Assembly: GCA_028287745.1 (NCBI GenBank)
Contig: JAQBPB010000026.1
Coordinates: 1-64,000 of the forward strand
Length of the DNA: 64,000 bases
Direction of reading: 5' to 3'
Source of the DNA: Chloroflexota bacterium
Lineage (GTDB): Bacteria; Chloroflexota; Chloroflexia; Chloroheliales; Chloroheliaceae
In this document: positions 1 to 7,742 of the stretch, piece by piece
Numbering within the stretch: the first letter of the stretch is position 1
Layout: every line of letters starts with the position of its first letter
Notes under the pieces: generated by a model
The model's input: the letters and a program-made list of their open reading frames with translations, nothing else
Databases searched by the model: none
What the model was told of the DNA's origin: nothing
Translations under genes and position numbers: made by a program

Positions 1-1
1 A

Positions 2-1615
2 GGAGTTGATGAAAGGCAGCGGCTGGAACTCCTGGACCAACTTGGGCACTGCGCCCATTTGTGCGGCATGCTGGCCGAAGCTTCCATGGCCTGGCGGGAT
101 GCGGCAGCCGGGTGGCACCAGAAAGGCGAGTTGCAAGCCTGGGCCGAGAGTGAGCGGAAGCTGGCAAATATTTCCGAGTTACAGGGGCATTGGGAAAGGG
201 CGCTGGCGGCCCGAGCGGCGGCGGCCCAGGGCTTTATCGAGAGTGGTTTACCGGCTGAGGCGGCGACCGAACGCATGGCCGCAGCGGTGCACCACCGCTC
301 CGCCGGGCACTTCCGCCCCGCGCTTGAGCTACTACTACAGGCAGCCGTGGAAGCTAACCAGACCCAGCGCTGGGACCTCAAAGCCCGCATCCTGGGTCTT
401 GAAGGGAATGTCCGGGCCCGGATGGGACACACCGCTGCGGGTTTGGACCTCGTGCGAGAAGCTCTGGGCCTGGCGTTGGAACATAACCTGGCTGGCCCGG
501 CAGCTGAGATTTACCAGCGGCTGGCCGACTCACTTGAACATGGTGGTGACTATGCCGGGGCCAAAGTTACCTACCTGACGGCCTTTGATTTCTGCCAGGC
601 CAATGCCATCCCGGCAACCGCCCAGCTTTGTATTGCCTGCCTGGCCGTAGTCCTGACGCAAACCGGTGAGTGGGACCAGGCTATGACCTTATGCCGGAAT
701 GTCCTGTCTTCAGAAAACAGCTCTTTGCACGCCCGGACAGCGGCCAGTGCTACGCTGGGCGTATTATTCGCGCTGCGCGGCCAGCCGGGACGGGCCCGGC
801 CTTTGCTGCTTGACGGGCTGGCCCTGGCCCGGCGCATTGAACTGGTAGCAGTGGAATTACTTTCCGAATGGGGACTGGGAATAGTCGAGGAACAAAATGG
901 CGCCAATGAAGCAGTTGCCGAGCATTACCGCTTCATTCTAACCCGGTGGGAGCAGATTGAAGACCGCCATTATGCGATAGCACCTTTGCGGTGGGCGGCT
1001 ACCTTCCTGGCAGTTGCCCGCTACGGTGATGAGGCCCGGGCGGTCGCAAATGCCCTGACCAGGATTGCCAGTGACACCGCACAACCTGAAGCCCTCGCGG
1101 CCCTGGCGCACGCCCTGGGTGAGATTGCCTTGCTTGAGGGCCAGCCCACCCAGGCGGTCCAGTTATTCCGGCAATCGCTTGAACTACTCCGTGAAATTGA
1201 AATTCCTTTTTCATACGCCGTAACCCAGTACCGGGCCGGAATAGCTTATATTGCAGCGGGTGAACCCCAGGCCGCTCATGAACAGTTATTAAATGCTTGC
1301 CGTACCGCCCGCAAGCTGGGGGCGCGCCCGCTGGCAACCCTTATTTCAAATAAGCTGCCCGCCCCTGGTGAACCACCAAAGCAGCGCATGAAAGAAGCGG
1401 CCCGGCGCGGCCAAAACCGCATCCTTACCAACAGGCAGCTGGAAATCTTAAGGTTTATGGCGCTTGGTCAGACAACCTCGCAGATCGCAAAAGAACTCTT
1501 TCTAAGTCCCCGCACCGTCGAGATGCATATCGGCAACATTTTCACCGCCCTGGACAGCCGCTCCCGGACCGAAGCCGTGCGTAAGGCAAGCGCAAGGGGC
1601 CTTCTGCCCGGTTAA
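2..1615 (+). CDS. LuxR-family regulator with TPR-like array (5' partial)
   Basis: The reading frame is open from base 2, so the gene starts upstream of the window; the ATG at 59 in the ORF track is internal. The visible part is an Ala/Leu-rich series of helical hairpins resembling tetratricopeptide repeats, followed by a C-terminal LuxR-type helix-turn-helix ('LTNRQLEILRFMALGQTTSQIA', continuing with 'SPRTVEMHIGNIFTAL'). This is the layout of MalT/LAL-type regulators, in which an N-terminal ATPase precedes the TPR array; that part, if present, lies outside the window. The product probably binds DNA in response to a ligand or partner sensed by the repeats. The target is unknown. No terminator is obvious before the next gene, which has its own ribosome binding site. 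Confidence 0.85.
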   Translation, partial: GVDERQRLELLDQLGHCAHLCGMLAEASMAWRDAAAGWHQKGELQAWAESERKLANISELQGHWERALAARAAAAQGFIESGLPAEAATERMAAAVHHRSAGHFRPALELLLQAAVEANQTQRWDLKARILGLEGNVRARMGHTAAGLDLVREALGLALEHNLAGPAAEIYQRLADSLEHGGDYAGAKVTYLTAFDFCQANAIPATAQLCIACLAVVLTQTGEWDQAMTLCRNVLSSENSSLHARTAASATLGVLFALRGQPGRARPLLLDGLALARRIELVAVELLSEWGLGIVEEQNGANEAVAEHYRFILTRWEQIEDRHYAIAPLRWAATFLAVARYGDEARAVANALTRIASDTAQPEALAALAHALGEIALLEGQPTQAVQLFRQSLELLREIEIPFSYAVTQYRAGIAYIAAGEPQAAHEQLLNACRTARKLGARPLATLISNKLPAPGEPPKQRMKEAARRGQNRILTNRQLEILRFMALGQTTSQIAKELFLSPRTVEMHIGNIFTALDSRSRTEAVRKASARGLLPG

Positions 1616-1786
1616 TACCGTACCCCGTTAAAAAAAATACCGTATAATCACGAATGGCAAAGCCCTGGTCCCAGGGTAGAATTTCTTTAACTACAATCAC
1701 TTAATTTCAACCCAGGTTTCTAACTGGTCCGGGTATGTGCCAGGAGAATTGGAACGCCAGGAAGAAAAACGGCAGGAGGCGTACTT

Positions 1787-2215
1787 GTGAGCCAGACAAG
1801 CGTGCAAATCAAAACGATGGATAACGCCAGCCTTGCAGTTGGCTGGGCCGGGGAACGTACCCTTACGATTGACCGCCCGCTGGCGGTCGGTGGCATGGGA
1901 CTCGGGTATAACGGCGGTGATTTACTCTTGTTGGCTGTGGGGGCCTGTTACTGCAATGACCTGTTCCGTGAGGCGGCATTACGAGCGGTTAGCATCAAAA
2001 GGGTCCATATCGAAGTCCAGGGGGAATGGGGCGGAAACCCGGTGCGGGCCCGGCAGATTGAAATTCTTGTGACAGTTGAAGCGGAAAACAGCCAGAGCGA
2101 CATTCTTGAGCTGATAAGCCATACCGACCAGCTGGCGGAAGTACCCAATTCCTTACGGTTCGGTACTCCGGTGAAGCTGGGAACGGTACGCGCCCTCTCA
2201 ACGGTCGGCAATTAG
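1787..2215 (+). CDS. OsmC/Ohr-family protein
   Basis: A 142-residue protein starting at GTG, eight bases after a strong GGAGG. It has the OsmC-like layout: an N-terminal beta-rich part, the central helix with the reactive cysteine region ('VGACYCNDL', Cys54 and Cys56), then a C-terminal beta-alpha part. Family members reduce organic hydroperoxides with a cysteine pair, one on the central helix and one further on. The second, C-terminal cysteine of classical Ohr/OsmC is absent here (the matching stretch reads 'EVPNSLRFG'), so the peroxidase chemistry is uncertain and the closely spaced C54/C56 pair may be used instead. It stands alone between the LuxR regulator and a methyltransferase. Family assignment is good, function only general. 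Confidence 0.8.
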   Translation: MSQTSVQIKTMDNASLAVGWAGERTLTIDRPLAVGGMGLGYNGGDLLLLAVGACYCNDLFREAALRAVSIKRVHIEVQGEWGGNPVRARQIEILVTVEAENSQSDILELISHTDQLAEVPNSLRFGTPVKLGTVRALSTVGN

Positions 2216-2451
2216 GGCTTTACCCTGGGCGTTGCGCGGGTCCGGCCAAGTTGTAAGGAAAGAAGCACCCAGGACAAAACCTTAGCCCTTCCTACCTGGC
2301 CTGAATGTAAACCGTTGATTTGGGGAAGAGTAAAACTTTTCGATTTTACTTTGCGGCGGTTCAGCACATGTTGCGTCAAAAACTTTCAACCAGCACCTGA
2401 AGCTGCTTGGAGTTTAATTTTCTGAGCGGATATCTGAAAAGGAGTTTTTAT

Positions 2452-3267
2452 ATGACACAGACAGTTGATGAAGTACAGGCCCTGAAGAACCGGGTGAAAG
2501 CTACCTGGATGGCCGGAGATTTCGCCAAAATTGCCGAAATTGTTCAGCCCCACGCCGACGAGTTTATTGCCCGTTTACAACTTAAACCAGGCACCCGGGT
2601 CCTGGACCTGGCATGCGGAACGGGCAACCTGACCATCCCGGCAGCCAGGCTAGGCGCGGATGTTACCGGGCTGGACCTGGCCCCTAACCTGGTGGATGTC
2701 GCCCGGCAGCGTGCCGCTGCCGAGGGACTTAACATCCGGTTTGATACCGCCGATGCCGAAGACCTGCCCTATCCGGACGGTGCTTTCGAGGTGGTCTTGA
2801 GCATGTACGGTATTATGTTTGCGCCGCGCCCTGAGCCAATCACCGCCCAACTACTGCGAGTGTGCGCGCCGGGAGGCTTAATTGTCCTGGCGAACTGGAC
2901 CCCTACCGGTTTTATCGGCCAGATGCTCAAGACAGTTGCAGCCCATTTACCGCCACCGCCGGGTATGACTCCGCCGCCACTCTGGGGAGTGGAAGAAGTA
3001 GTGCGGGAACGCCTTAAAGCCGGTACAACCGAAATCACCTGCACGCCGCGCAAAGTGCTGTTCAAGGTGCCGGTTAGCCCGGCCCAGACGGTGGATTATT
3101 TTATCCAGCATTATGGACCGACCAACCGGGCCTATGCCAGCGTGCCTGACAAACAGGAAGCCCTGCGCCAGGACCTCGAAAAGCTCTGGTCGAGCCATAA
3201 TACCGCTACCGACGGTACGACCTGTGTCGAGAGCGAGTACCTGGAAGTGCGCGCAACGCGGGCCTGA
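2452..3267 (+). CDS. class I SAM-dependent methyltransferase
   Basis: The start is placed at the ATG at 2452 because AAGGAG lies just upstream; the TTG used by the ORF track has no such signal. The 271-residue product has a complete Rossmann-type SAM site: motif I 'VLDLACGTGNLTIPAA', an acidic residue ending strand 2 ('VTGLDLAPNLVDVARQRA'), a motif II-like 'TADAEDLPYPDGAFEVVLS', and a post-core 'LLRVCAPGGLIVLANWTP'. This matches the UbiE/COQ5-like Methyltransf_11 group. The substrate cannot be told from sequence. It appears monocistronic, with its own hairpin terminator downstream. Confidence 0.88.
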   Translation: MTQTVDEVQALKNRVKATWMAGDFAKIAEIVQPHADEFIARLQLKPGTRVLDLACGTGNLTIPAARLGADVTGLDLAPNLVDVARQRAAAEGLNIRFDTADAEDLPYPDGAFEVVLSMYGIMFAPRPEPITAQLLRVCAPGGLIVLANWTPTGFIGQMLKTVAAHLPPPPGMTPPPLWGVEEVVRERLKAGTTEITCTPRKVLFKVPVSPAQTVDYFIQHYGPTNRAYASVPDKQEALRQDLEKLWSSHNTATDGTTCVESEYLEVRATRA

Positions 3268-3299
3268 CCGGTTAGCCGCAACAACACCGTAGTGTAAAT

Positions 3300-3352
3300 A
3301 ATGTGCCAACATCGCTCATCCGAATCCGGGTGAACAATGTTGGCACATTTTT
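3300..3352 (+). terminator. hairpin terminator after methyltransferase gene
   Basis: A perfect 12-bp inverted repeat (ATGTGCCAACAT / ATGTTGGCACAT) with a 24-base loop is followed by TTTTTG. The stem is only moderately GC-rich and the loop is long, so termination may be partial. Confidence 0.6.
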
Positions 3353-3445
3353 GTGTCAAATTATATGGTCATTTACTGGTCAGGAAAGGTAGCCTTTAAG
3401 CCCTGCAGGAACACTGACCGATTTTCCCCTCACATTGGGGGGATT

Positions 3446-3475
3446 TTGTTTTTTAAAAAGGTGCCATGCTATAAT
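3446..3475 (+). promoter_or_regulatory. extended -10 promoter for the carboxypeptidase leader
   Basis: TTGTTT, an 18-base spacer ending in TGC, then a perfect TATAAT. A transcript from here would carry a leader of about 335 bases before the M14 carboxypeptidase start. The small ORF at 3353-3538 overlaps this promoter, which argues against that ORF being real. Confidence 0.5.
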
Positions 3476-3665
3476 CGGTTATATGGTCAGGAGTTTATGC
3501 TTTTGCTAAAACCAATTCACCTTTTCCCAAAGAAATAGGTTTTGAGCTGACTTGAAGGATGAGAGCTACATGGCTTCCCTTTTTTGTTGGCGCAACACCT
3601 AAAATGTGAAATTGATACGGTATTTTAACTCGGGTTTGGGAGTTTTACCTCTTTTTACCCGGGGT

Positions 3666-3748
3666 CTTTATTCCCTCAAACCGGTGGTTTCCTGACCATA
3701 CCAGGGGAATAAAGCGAACTGCGCAGGTGATATTTCCTGGTGGAAATA
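3666..3748 (+). promoter_or_regulatory. candidate structured RNA leader (three-way junction plus hairpin)
   Basis: A perfect 10-bp helix (CTTTATTCCC at 3666-3675 with GGGAATAAAG at 3705-3714) encloses two small hairpins: AAACC-GGT-GGTTT (3678-3690) and a short CTG...CAG stem (3692-3704). A separate 7-bp hairpin (TATTTCC-TGGT-GGAAATA, 3731-3748) follows before the ribosome binding site of the M14 gene. The compact junction is riboswitch-like in form, but it matches no class I recognise. It lies in an otherwise empty 549-base gap. Confidence 0.35.
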
Positions 3749-3816
3749 GAAAATTGTTATTTATAAGTTGTTATTGCTAATTTAGCAGTCTGGCTAAAGA
3801 ATTGAAAGGGAACAAA

Positions 3817-5175
3817 ATGGATCTCAGGAAGGTTGCGGATGCTGTACCGGAGTACCCTGCTTTTTTAACCGTCGAAGAACTCAATGCGTCTACTCGCAAG
3901 CTTACCGCCGATTTTCCTGACCTGGTCACGGTCCGGCCCCTCGGTAAAAGCCAGGGCGGTTTCCCGCTTGAGCTTATTTCAATCGGCAACGGGCCAAAGT
4001 CAGCCCTGGTTGTCGGCACACCGCATCCTAACGAACCAATTGGCTGCATGACAATTGAGTTCCTGACACGCCACCTGTGCGAGAATAATGAACTGCGCGA
4101 AGAACTGGGCTACACCTGGCACTTTATAAAGTCTATTGATCCGGACGGCTTAAAGCTGAATGAAGGCTGGCTGAAAGGCCCTTTTACCATTTCAAATTAC
4201 TTAAACCATTTCTTCCGGGAAGCCCTGTTTGACCAGGCCGAATATAGTTTTCCGGCAGACTACAAAATTTTGCATTTTGATAATGTCAATCCCCAGACGC
4301 AAGCCTGGATTAAGGCCCAGGAACTTACCAGGCCGGACTTTCAATATTCCCTGCATAATTCCGAATTAGGCGGCGTATTCTACCTGATTTCGGATGACGC
4401 GCCACCCTTGTATGACCTTTTCGGTGAATTGCCAGGCTGGTTTAACCTGGCCCTTGACCCGGTGGGCGAACCCGGTATTACTAACCAGGCTTTTGCGCCC
4501 GCTGTCTCTCCCTTGCCGTCAATCAAGGGTATTATTGATGAACTGGAAGCCGCCGGTACGACCGACCCCAGCTCTTTCTGGAAAGCAGGCTTCTCAAGTT
4601 ATGAATTTGCCCGGCAGTATAATACCTACTCCCTGGTGGTTGAAATGCCCTACTGGGATAACCAGCGGTTTTTGGACCAGACACCCACTAATACTTCGTA
4701 CCATGAACTCATTAAAGAGTACCTGCAAGCTGAAGACAATTCCCATGAATGGCTGGACCCCCGAATAGAAGCGGCCAGGGCCTTATTACTGCCCGGAAAT
4801 AACCTGTTTTTAAACGCGGTCCAGGAGCAAATCAAGAACACCAAGCGGCGGTTAGGGCCTTTGCGGGAATCCCTGCAAAAACCCGAGGAAGACCGGATGG
4901 CTACCCAGGCCGATATTTTCCTGTACCGGACTACCTTTATCATGTTCCAGCAGCGGCCCCTGACAATGTTCAAGCGAATGTTGGAAGAAGAAATCGCAAA
5001 AGGGAACAGTAACCCCACGTTTGTTGAATTGCACGGCGAGGCCAGTACCCGGCTGGAAGATGTTTGCAAGGTATTGGAAGAAACGATTGAGTACCGGAAT
5101 ATCCCTATCCGGGAACTGGCCGCGGTTCAGGCCTGTGCTGGGCTTGCTACTGCCGCCTTTGTGCGCGACCGGTAA
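3817..5175 (+). CDS. M14-family zinc carboxypeptidase-like peptidase
   Basis: A 452-residue protein. The ATG at 3817 is preferred over the TTG at 3802 because the purine-rich GAAAGGGAA precedes it. The M14 zinc site can be read: HxxE in 'GTPHPNEPIG' (His70, Glu73) and the third ligand in 'YSLHNSELGG' (His180). A candidate catalytic glutamate is Glu276 in 'VVEMPYWD', and 'SIDPDG' is also family-like. No signal peptide or membrane segment is visible, so the enzyme should be cytoplasmic and may trim imported peptides or amidated amino acids. The C-terminal ~130 residues are helical and not typical of digestive carboxypeptidases. The gene sits behind a long structured leader and ends at a strong bidirectional terminator shared with the diiron oxidase gene. 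Confidence 0.8.
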   Translation: MDLRKVADAVPEYPAFLTVEELNASTRKLTADFPDLVTVRPLGKSQGGFPLELISIGNGPKSALVVGTPHPNEPIGCMTIEFLTRHLCENNELREELGYTWHFIKSIDPDGLKLNEGWLKGPFTISNYLNHFFREALFDQAEYSFPADYKILHFDNVNPQTQAWIKAQELTRPDFQYSLHNSELGGVFYLISDDAPPLYDLFGELPGWFNLALDPVGEPGITNQAFAPAVSPLPSIKGIIDELEAAGTTDPSSFWKAGFSSYEFARQYNTYSLVVEMPYWDNQRFLDQTPTNTSYHELIKEYLQAEDNSHEWLDPRIEAARALLLPGNNLFLNAVQEQIKNTKRRLGPLRESLQKPEEDRMATQADIFLYRTTFIMFQQRPLTMFKRMLEEEIAKGNSNPTFVELHGEASTRLEDVCKVLEETIEYRNIPIRELAAVQACAGLATAAFVRDR

Positions 5176-5210
5176 GGATGCCCCGCAAAGAAGACCATTA
5201 GTATAAAAAT

Positions 5211-5248
5211 AAAAGGCCGGTGGATTTTTAGACTCACCGGCTTTTATT
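5211..5248. terminator. bidirectional terminator
   Basis: GCCGGTG / CACCGGC stem flanked by AAAA on the left and TTTTATTT on the right. It can end the M14 transcript (plus strand) and the converging diiron-oxidase transcript (minus strand). Confidence 0.8.
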
Positions 5249-5277
5249 TGCTTGCCAACCTTACCGGGTAAAGCCGC

Positions 5278-5958
5278 CTAGCGCATGCCCAGGGTAGCCT
5301 CATTAATCCCGGTCATATACAGCCAGCGCATCTGAGTCGCTTCCTGAATTGTTTTCAGGACCATCTGCCGTTCTTCATCGGTTTTGGTGTACAACTCTAA
5401 AATCTGGAAACCGCGTTCCGCGTGATCTTCATCGGCGGTAATATGGACCGTAAAGAATTCCACTTCGTCCGCCGTGAAGCCGTACTTCTCACGCAGGGGC
5501 GGCGTATTGCGCTTGTAGATTGCCGGTACCTGAGATTCCAGACCAACCAGCAGACCGGCGGCGGCCAATAAGAAAGGACCTTTGGATTTCTGGTAGCACC
5601 AGGTACTGAGGGCCAGGGTTGTCGGAAGAACGTTAGCATTTATAACCTGGTCGCGTGTGACCCCGCAAGCCTCGGCAAATTTGATAAGCATTTCTGTGTG
5701 GCGAGTGCCCATTTCCTCTTCCCACATGTTCTCCAGCAGGAAGTCGCGCACATCTTCGTATTCGCATTCAGACATTACAGCCCCTAGCCAGCGCGAGAAC
5801 TTGCCCACATAATGATAATGCTGAGCCGCCCAGAACCCTAAATCGGCCCGGCTTAGCTCACCTTTAACCCATCGCTCAGTAAATGGGTGCATCTGGCTGT
5901 GCTTGCCTTTAATTGCATTGATCATCTCTTCCCGGTAACTGTTGACAGTTAGCGTCAT
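5278..5958 (-). CDS. haem-oxygenase-like diiron oxidase (TenA/PqqC/CADD-like)
   Basis: A 226-residue all-helical protein. The order and spacing of putative metal ligands match the haem-oxygenase-like diiron oxidase (HDO) fold: Glu80-x6-His87 in 'WEEEMGTRH', Glu141 in 'VGLESQVP', and His172-x3-Asp176-x2-His179 in 'HITADEDH'. These numbers lie within two residues of the six ligands I recall for Chlamydia CADD. From my recollection of CADD, the tyrosine sacrificed for p-aminobenzoate synthesis aligns with Thr27 here and its second tyrosine with Leu140, so a pABA synthase role is unlikely. Other HDOs perform N-oxygenation, C-C cleavage or decarboxylation of amino-acid-like substrates. AGGAGG precedes the ATG. 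The gene is divergent from a ChrB-like gene and has the same promoter/operator layout as two operons further on. Confidence 0.8.
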   Translation of the reverse strand: MTLTVNSYREEMINAIKGKHSQMHPFTERWVKGELSRADLGFWAAQHYHYVGKFSRWLGAVMSECEYEDVRDFLLENMWEEEMGTRHTEMLIKFAEACGVTRDQVINANVLPTTLALSTWCYQKSKGPFLLAAAGLLVGLESQVPAIYKRNTPPLREKYGFTADEVEFFTVHITADEDHAERGFQILELYTKTDEERQMVLKTIQEATQMRWLYMTGINEATLGMR

Positions 5959-6142
5959 AAAATACCTCCTAATGTTTTCCTTGTAAGTTTTAACATTAAC
6001 CCAGTTGGCTGAAGTATGCTAAATATTTTGGCTAACAGAGTATTTGTTTCCTGATGGCATGCCAGCCAGTTTGTTCGCTTAAAGCAAGTTAATCAGTTTG
6101 ACTCCAGGGTTGATTTGCCTTATCATTAGTAACAAGTATACG

Positions 6143-6160
6143 ATGTAACGTTTGTAACAT
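6143..6160. promoter_or_regulatory. regulon operator, site A
   Basis: ATGTAACGTTTGTAACAT on the plus strand. The same 18-mer occurs exactly, in opposite orientation, at 11623-11640, and a 15/17 match lies at 15760-15776. Further half-site-like GTAA elements continue to 6179 (TTGTAATTAAAGTAACATT). Outer ATGT/ACAT arms make it a quasi-palindrome (ATGTwAC-N4-GTwACAT). Confidence 0.65.
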
Positions 6161-6168
6161 TTGTAATT

Positions 6169-6197
6169 AAAGTAACATTTTATTCAAAACTTGTCAA
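6169..6197 (-). promoter_or_regulatory. promoter of the diiron oxidase gene
   Basis: Minus strand TTGACA (6197-6192), 17-base spacer, TACTTT (6174-6169). The regulon operator lies nine bases downstream of the -10, a position where a bound protein would block the polymerase. Confidence 0.6.
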
Positions 6198-6204
6198 GCT
6201 TTTA

Positions 6205-6233
6205 TTGCTTTTAGCCCGATTCCGTAATAGAAT
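6205..6233 (+). promoter_or_regulatory. promoter of the ChrB-like gene
   Basis: TTGCTT, 17-base spacer, TAGAAT, about 30 bases before the ATG at 6265. Operator site A lies upstream of this -35, so the same bound protein could affect both divergent genes. Confidence 0.5.
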
Positions 6234-6264
6234 GACTGGGACTAGAAGTAAGAAATGAGGCTCA

Positions 6265-6870
6265 ATGGAAAAGAAACCGGAACATTTCCAATCACCTGAC
6301 CACTATAATGAAAACCTGCTGAATTGGGATATTCTGATATACCGTGTCCCAACCGAACCGGCCCGCAAACGCACCTATATCTGGCGGCAGCTTAAAAAAC
6401 TGGGTGTCGTTTACTTACAACATGGCGTTTGTATCCTTCCTGACAGCCAGGAACATATGGCTGCCCTGCGAAACATTGTAAGCAAAGTAGTAGAGTTCGA
6501 AGGCGAAGCAACCTTGCTAAAGACTATTTCCGAAAGCCAGGAATGGCAACAGGATATTATCCAGCGCTTTCACGATGCCAGGGAACAGGAACGCGTCGAA
6601 CTGAGAGAATTGGCCGAGCAGTTACATAACGATATTACCCTTTACAACGAACATGGGCCTTTGAAATATTCGCTGCTGGACCGCCTGGAAGAGCGGCTTG
6701 AACAGTGCAAGCGCGACCTGGCCCAGATAAAAGAGTATGACTACTTTGATAAAGGCGCGAACGGCGACCTTGAACAGTATATCGCCGCGATTGACCTGCA
6801 ATACCAGGATTTTTGCCAGAAAGTCTGGTCCCACCATGATGTCAAGGTTTCCAGTGGCGAAGCCAAATAG
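6265..6870 (+). CDS. ChrB N-terminal-domain-like protein
   Basis: A 201-residue protein resembling the N-terminal domain of ChrB: 'ILIYRVPTEPARKRTYIWRQLKKLG' region (conserved start of the family) followed by 'VVYLQHGVCILPD', then a long charged helical part (about residues 90-180) likely to form coiled coil. ChrB in proteobacteria is a chromate-responsive regulator of chrA with a separate C-terminal domain; that domain and any chrA are absent here. The gene is divergent from the diiron oxidase gene across operator site A. It is therefore a candidate for the regulator of the three-promoter regulon, though this is only an inference from position. It ends four bases before the converging DMT transporter gene. 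Confidence 0.7.
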   Translation: MEKKPEHFQSPDHYNENLLNWDILIYRVPTEPARKRTYIWRQLKKLGVVYLQHGVCILPDSQEHMAALRNIVSKVVEFEGEATLLKTISESQEWQQDIIQRFHDAREQERVELRELAEQLHNDITLYNEHGPLKYSLLDRLEERLEQCKRDLAQIKEYDYFDKGANGDLEQYIAAIDLQYQDFCQKVWSHHDVKVSSGEAK

Positions 6871-6873
6871 AAG

Positions 6874-7731
6874 CTAACTATTCAGCCCGATCAAAATTAC
6901 CCCACTGACAATTGATAACGTACCGGCCAGAATACGGCCGGTAATTTTTTCGACCCCTTTTAGAAATAGCCAGGAAAAGAGCAGTACAAATAAAGGCGAC
7001 AGGTTATAAAGCGGCACCACAACCGAAACCAGGCCGCTTTGTAAGGCGGTGTAGAGACAGACCAGGCCAATACCCTGGCACAACCCGGAAGCCCCGAAAA
7101 AGAGAGCCGCCCTGGGTTTTATTTTGAGTAAGGTAGGCGAAGGGCCTGTGACGTCCCAGATAAAGGCGCACACCAGCGATACAAAAACGGCTACAAACAG
7201 GCCGACCAGGGGCGTATCCACCTCTTGTAAGGCAACCCGCCTTATGATGTTATCCAGGGCGAAGATAAAGGCGCTTAATACTGAAATAAAGGTATCAACC
7301 TTCCAGGGAATGCCACCTTTGACCGGTTGCAGCGAGAGAACAATAACGCCCACGGCGGTTAAAAGCGCCCCCGCCACTACCGCCAGGCCGGGCTGCTCAC
7401 CCAGGAACAGTACTGCCAGGAGCAAAGCCGGGAGAGGGGCGGCATTCTTAATCGGGTAAGCGATGGCCGGACCCAGCCGGTGCACGCTCACGAAAAGGAT
7501 CGCCGCGCCGACCATCGCCAGCATTCCGTCAAAGACAAAAAGCCCCAAACCGGCCCAGCTTATGCGAAAGGCGGGCCGGGTCACTACCAGGAGACAGGCC
7601 AGGAAAGCCAGGTCGGTCCCAAAAGTTACTGCCACCGATTGCCGGACATTACCAAAAGCCAGGCCTTTTTTAGTAAAGATAGCAATCCAGCCGAAAAGAA
7701 AAGCCGCAGCGAGTGCAAGGAAAATGGTCAT
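6874..7731 (-). CDS. DMT-superfamily (EamA-type) transporter
   Basis: A 285-residue membrane protein. I chose the ATG at 7731, preceded by AGGA, because it opens directly into the first membrane helix ('MTIFLALAAAFLFGWIAIF'); the longer ORF adds a hydrophilic stretch that overlaps the upstream permease gene. About ten hydrophobic segments form two EamA-like halves, with typical 'GAAILFV' and 'VVPLYNLSPLFVLLFSWLFL' patterns. Such proteins usually export or take up small metabolites. The gene starts 11 bases after the ABC permease stop and closes the operon, so it probably handles the same substrate or its breakdown product. Confidence 0.85.
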   Translation of the reverse strand: MTIFLALAAAFLFGWIAIFTKKGLAFGNVRQSVAVTFGTDLAFLACLLVVTRPAFRISWAGLGLFVFDGMLAMVGAAILFVSVHRLGPAIAYPIKNAAPLPALLLAVLFLGEQPGLAVVAGALLTAVGVIVLSLQPVKGGIPWKVDTFISVLSAFIFALDNIIRRVALQEVDTPLVGLFVAVFVSLVCAFIWDVTGPSPTLLKIKPRAALFFGASGLCQGIGLVCLYTALQSGLVSVVVPLYNLSPLFVLLFSWLFLKGVEKITGRILAGTLSIVSGVILIGLNS

Positions 7732-7742
7732 AATAGTGGTTC

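Noticed and set aside
3353-3538. 61-codon plus-strand ORF after the methyltransferase gene
   Set aside because: It overlaps a terminator hairpin and a TATAAT promoter, has no ribosome binding site and no recognisable sequence.
5278-5958. Calling the HDO-like protein a PQQ synthase (PqqC) or thiaminase (TenA)
   Set aside because: The full six-ligand metal set fits diiron oxidases, and no pqq or thiamine genes are nearby.
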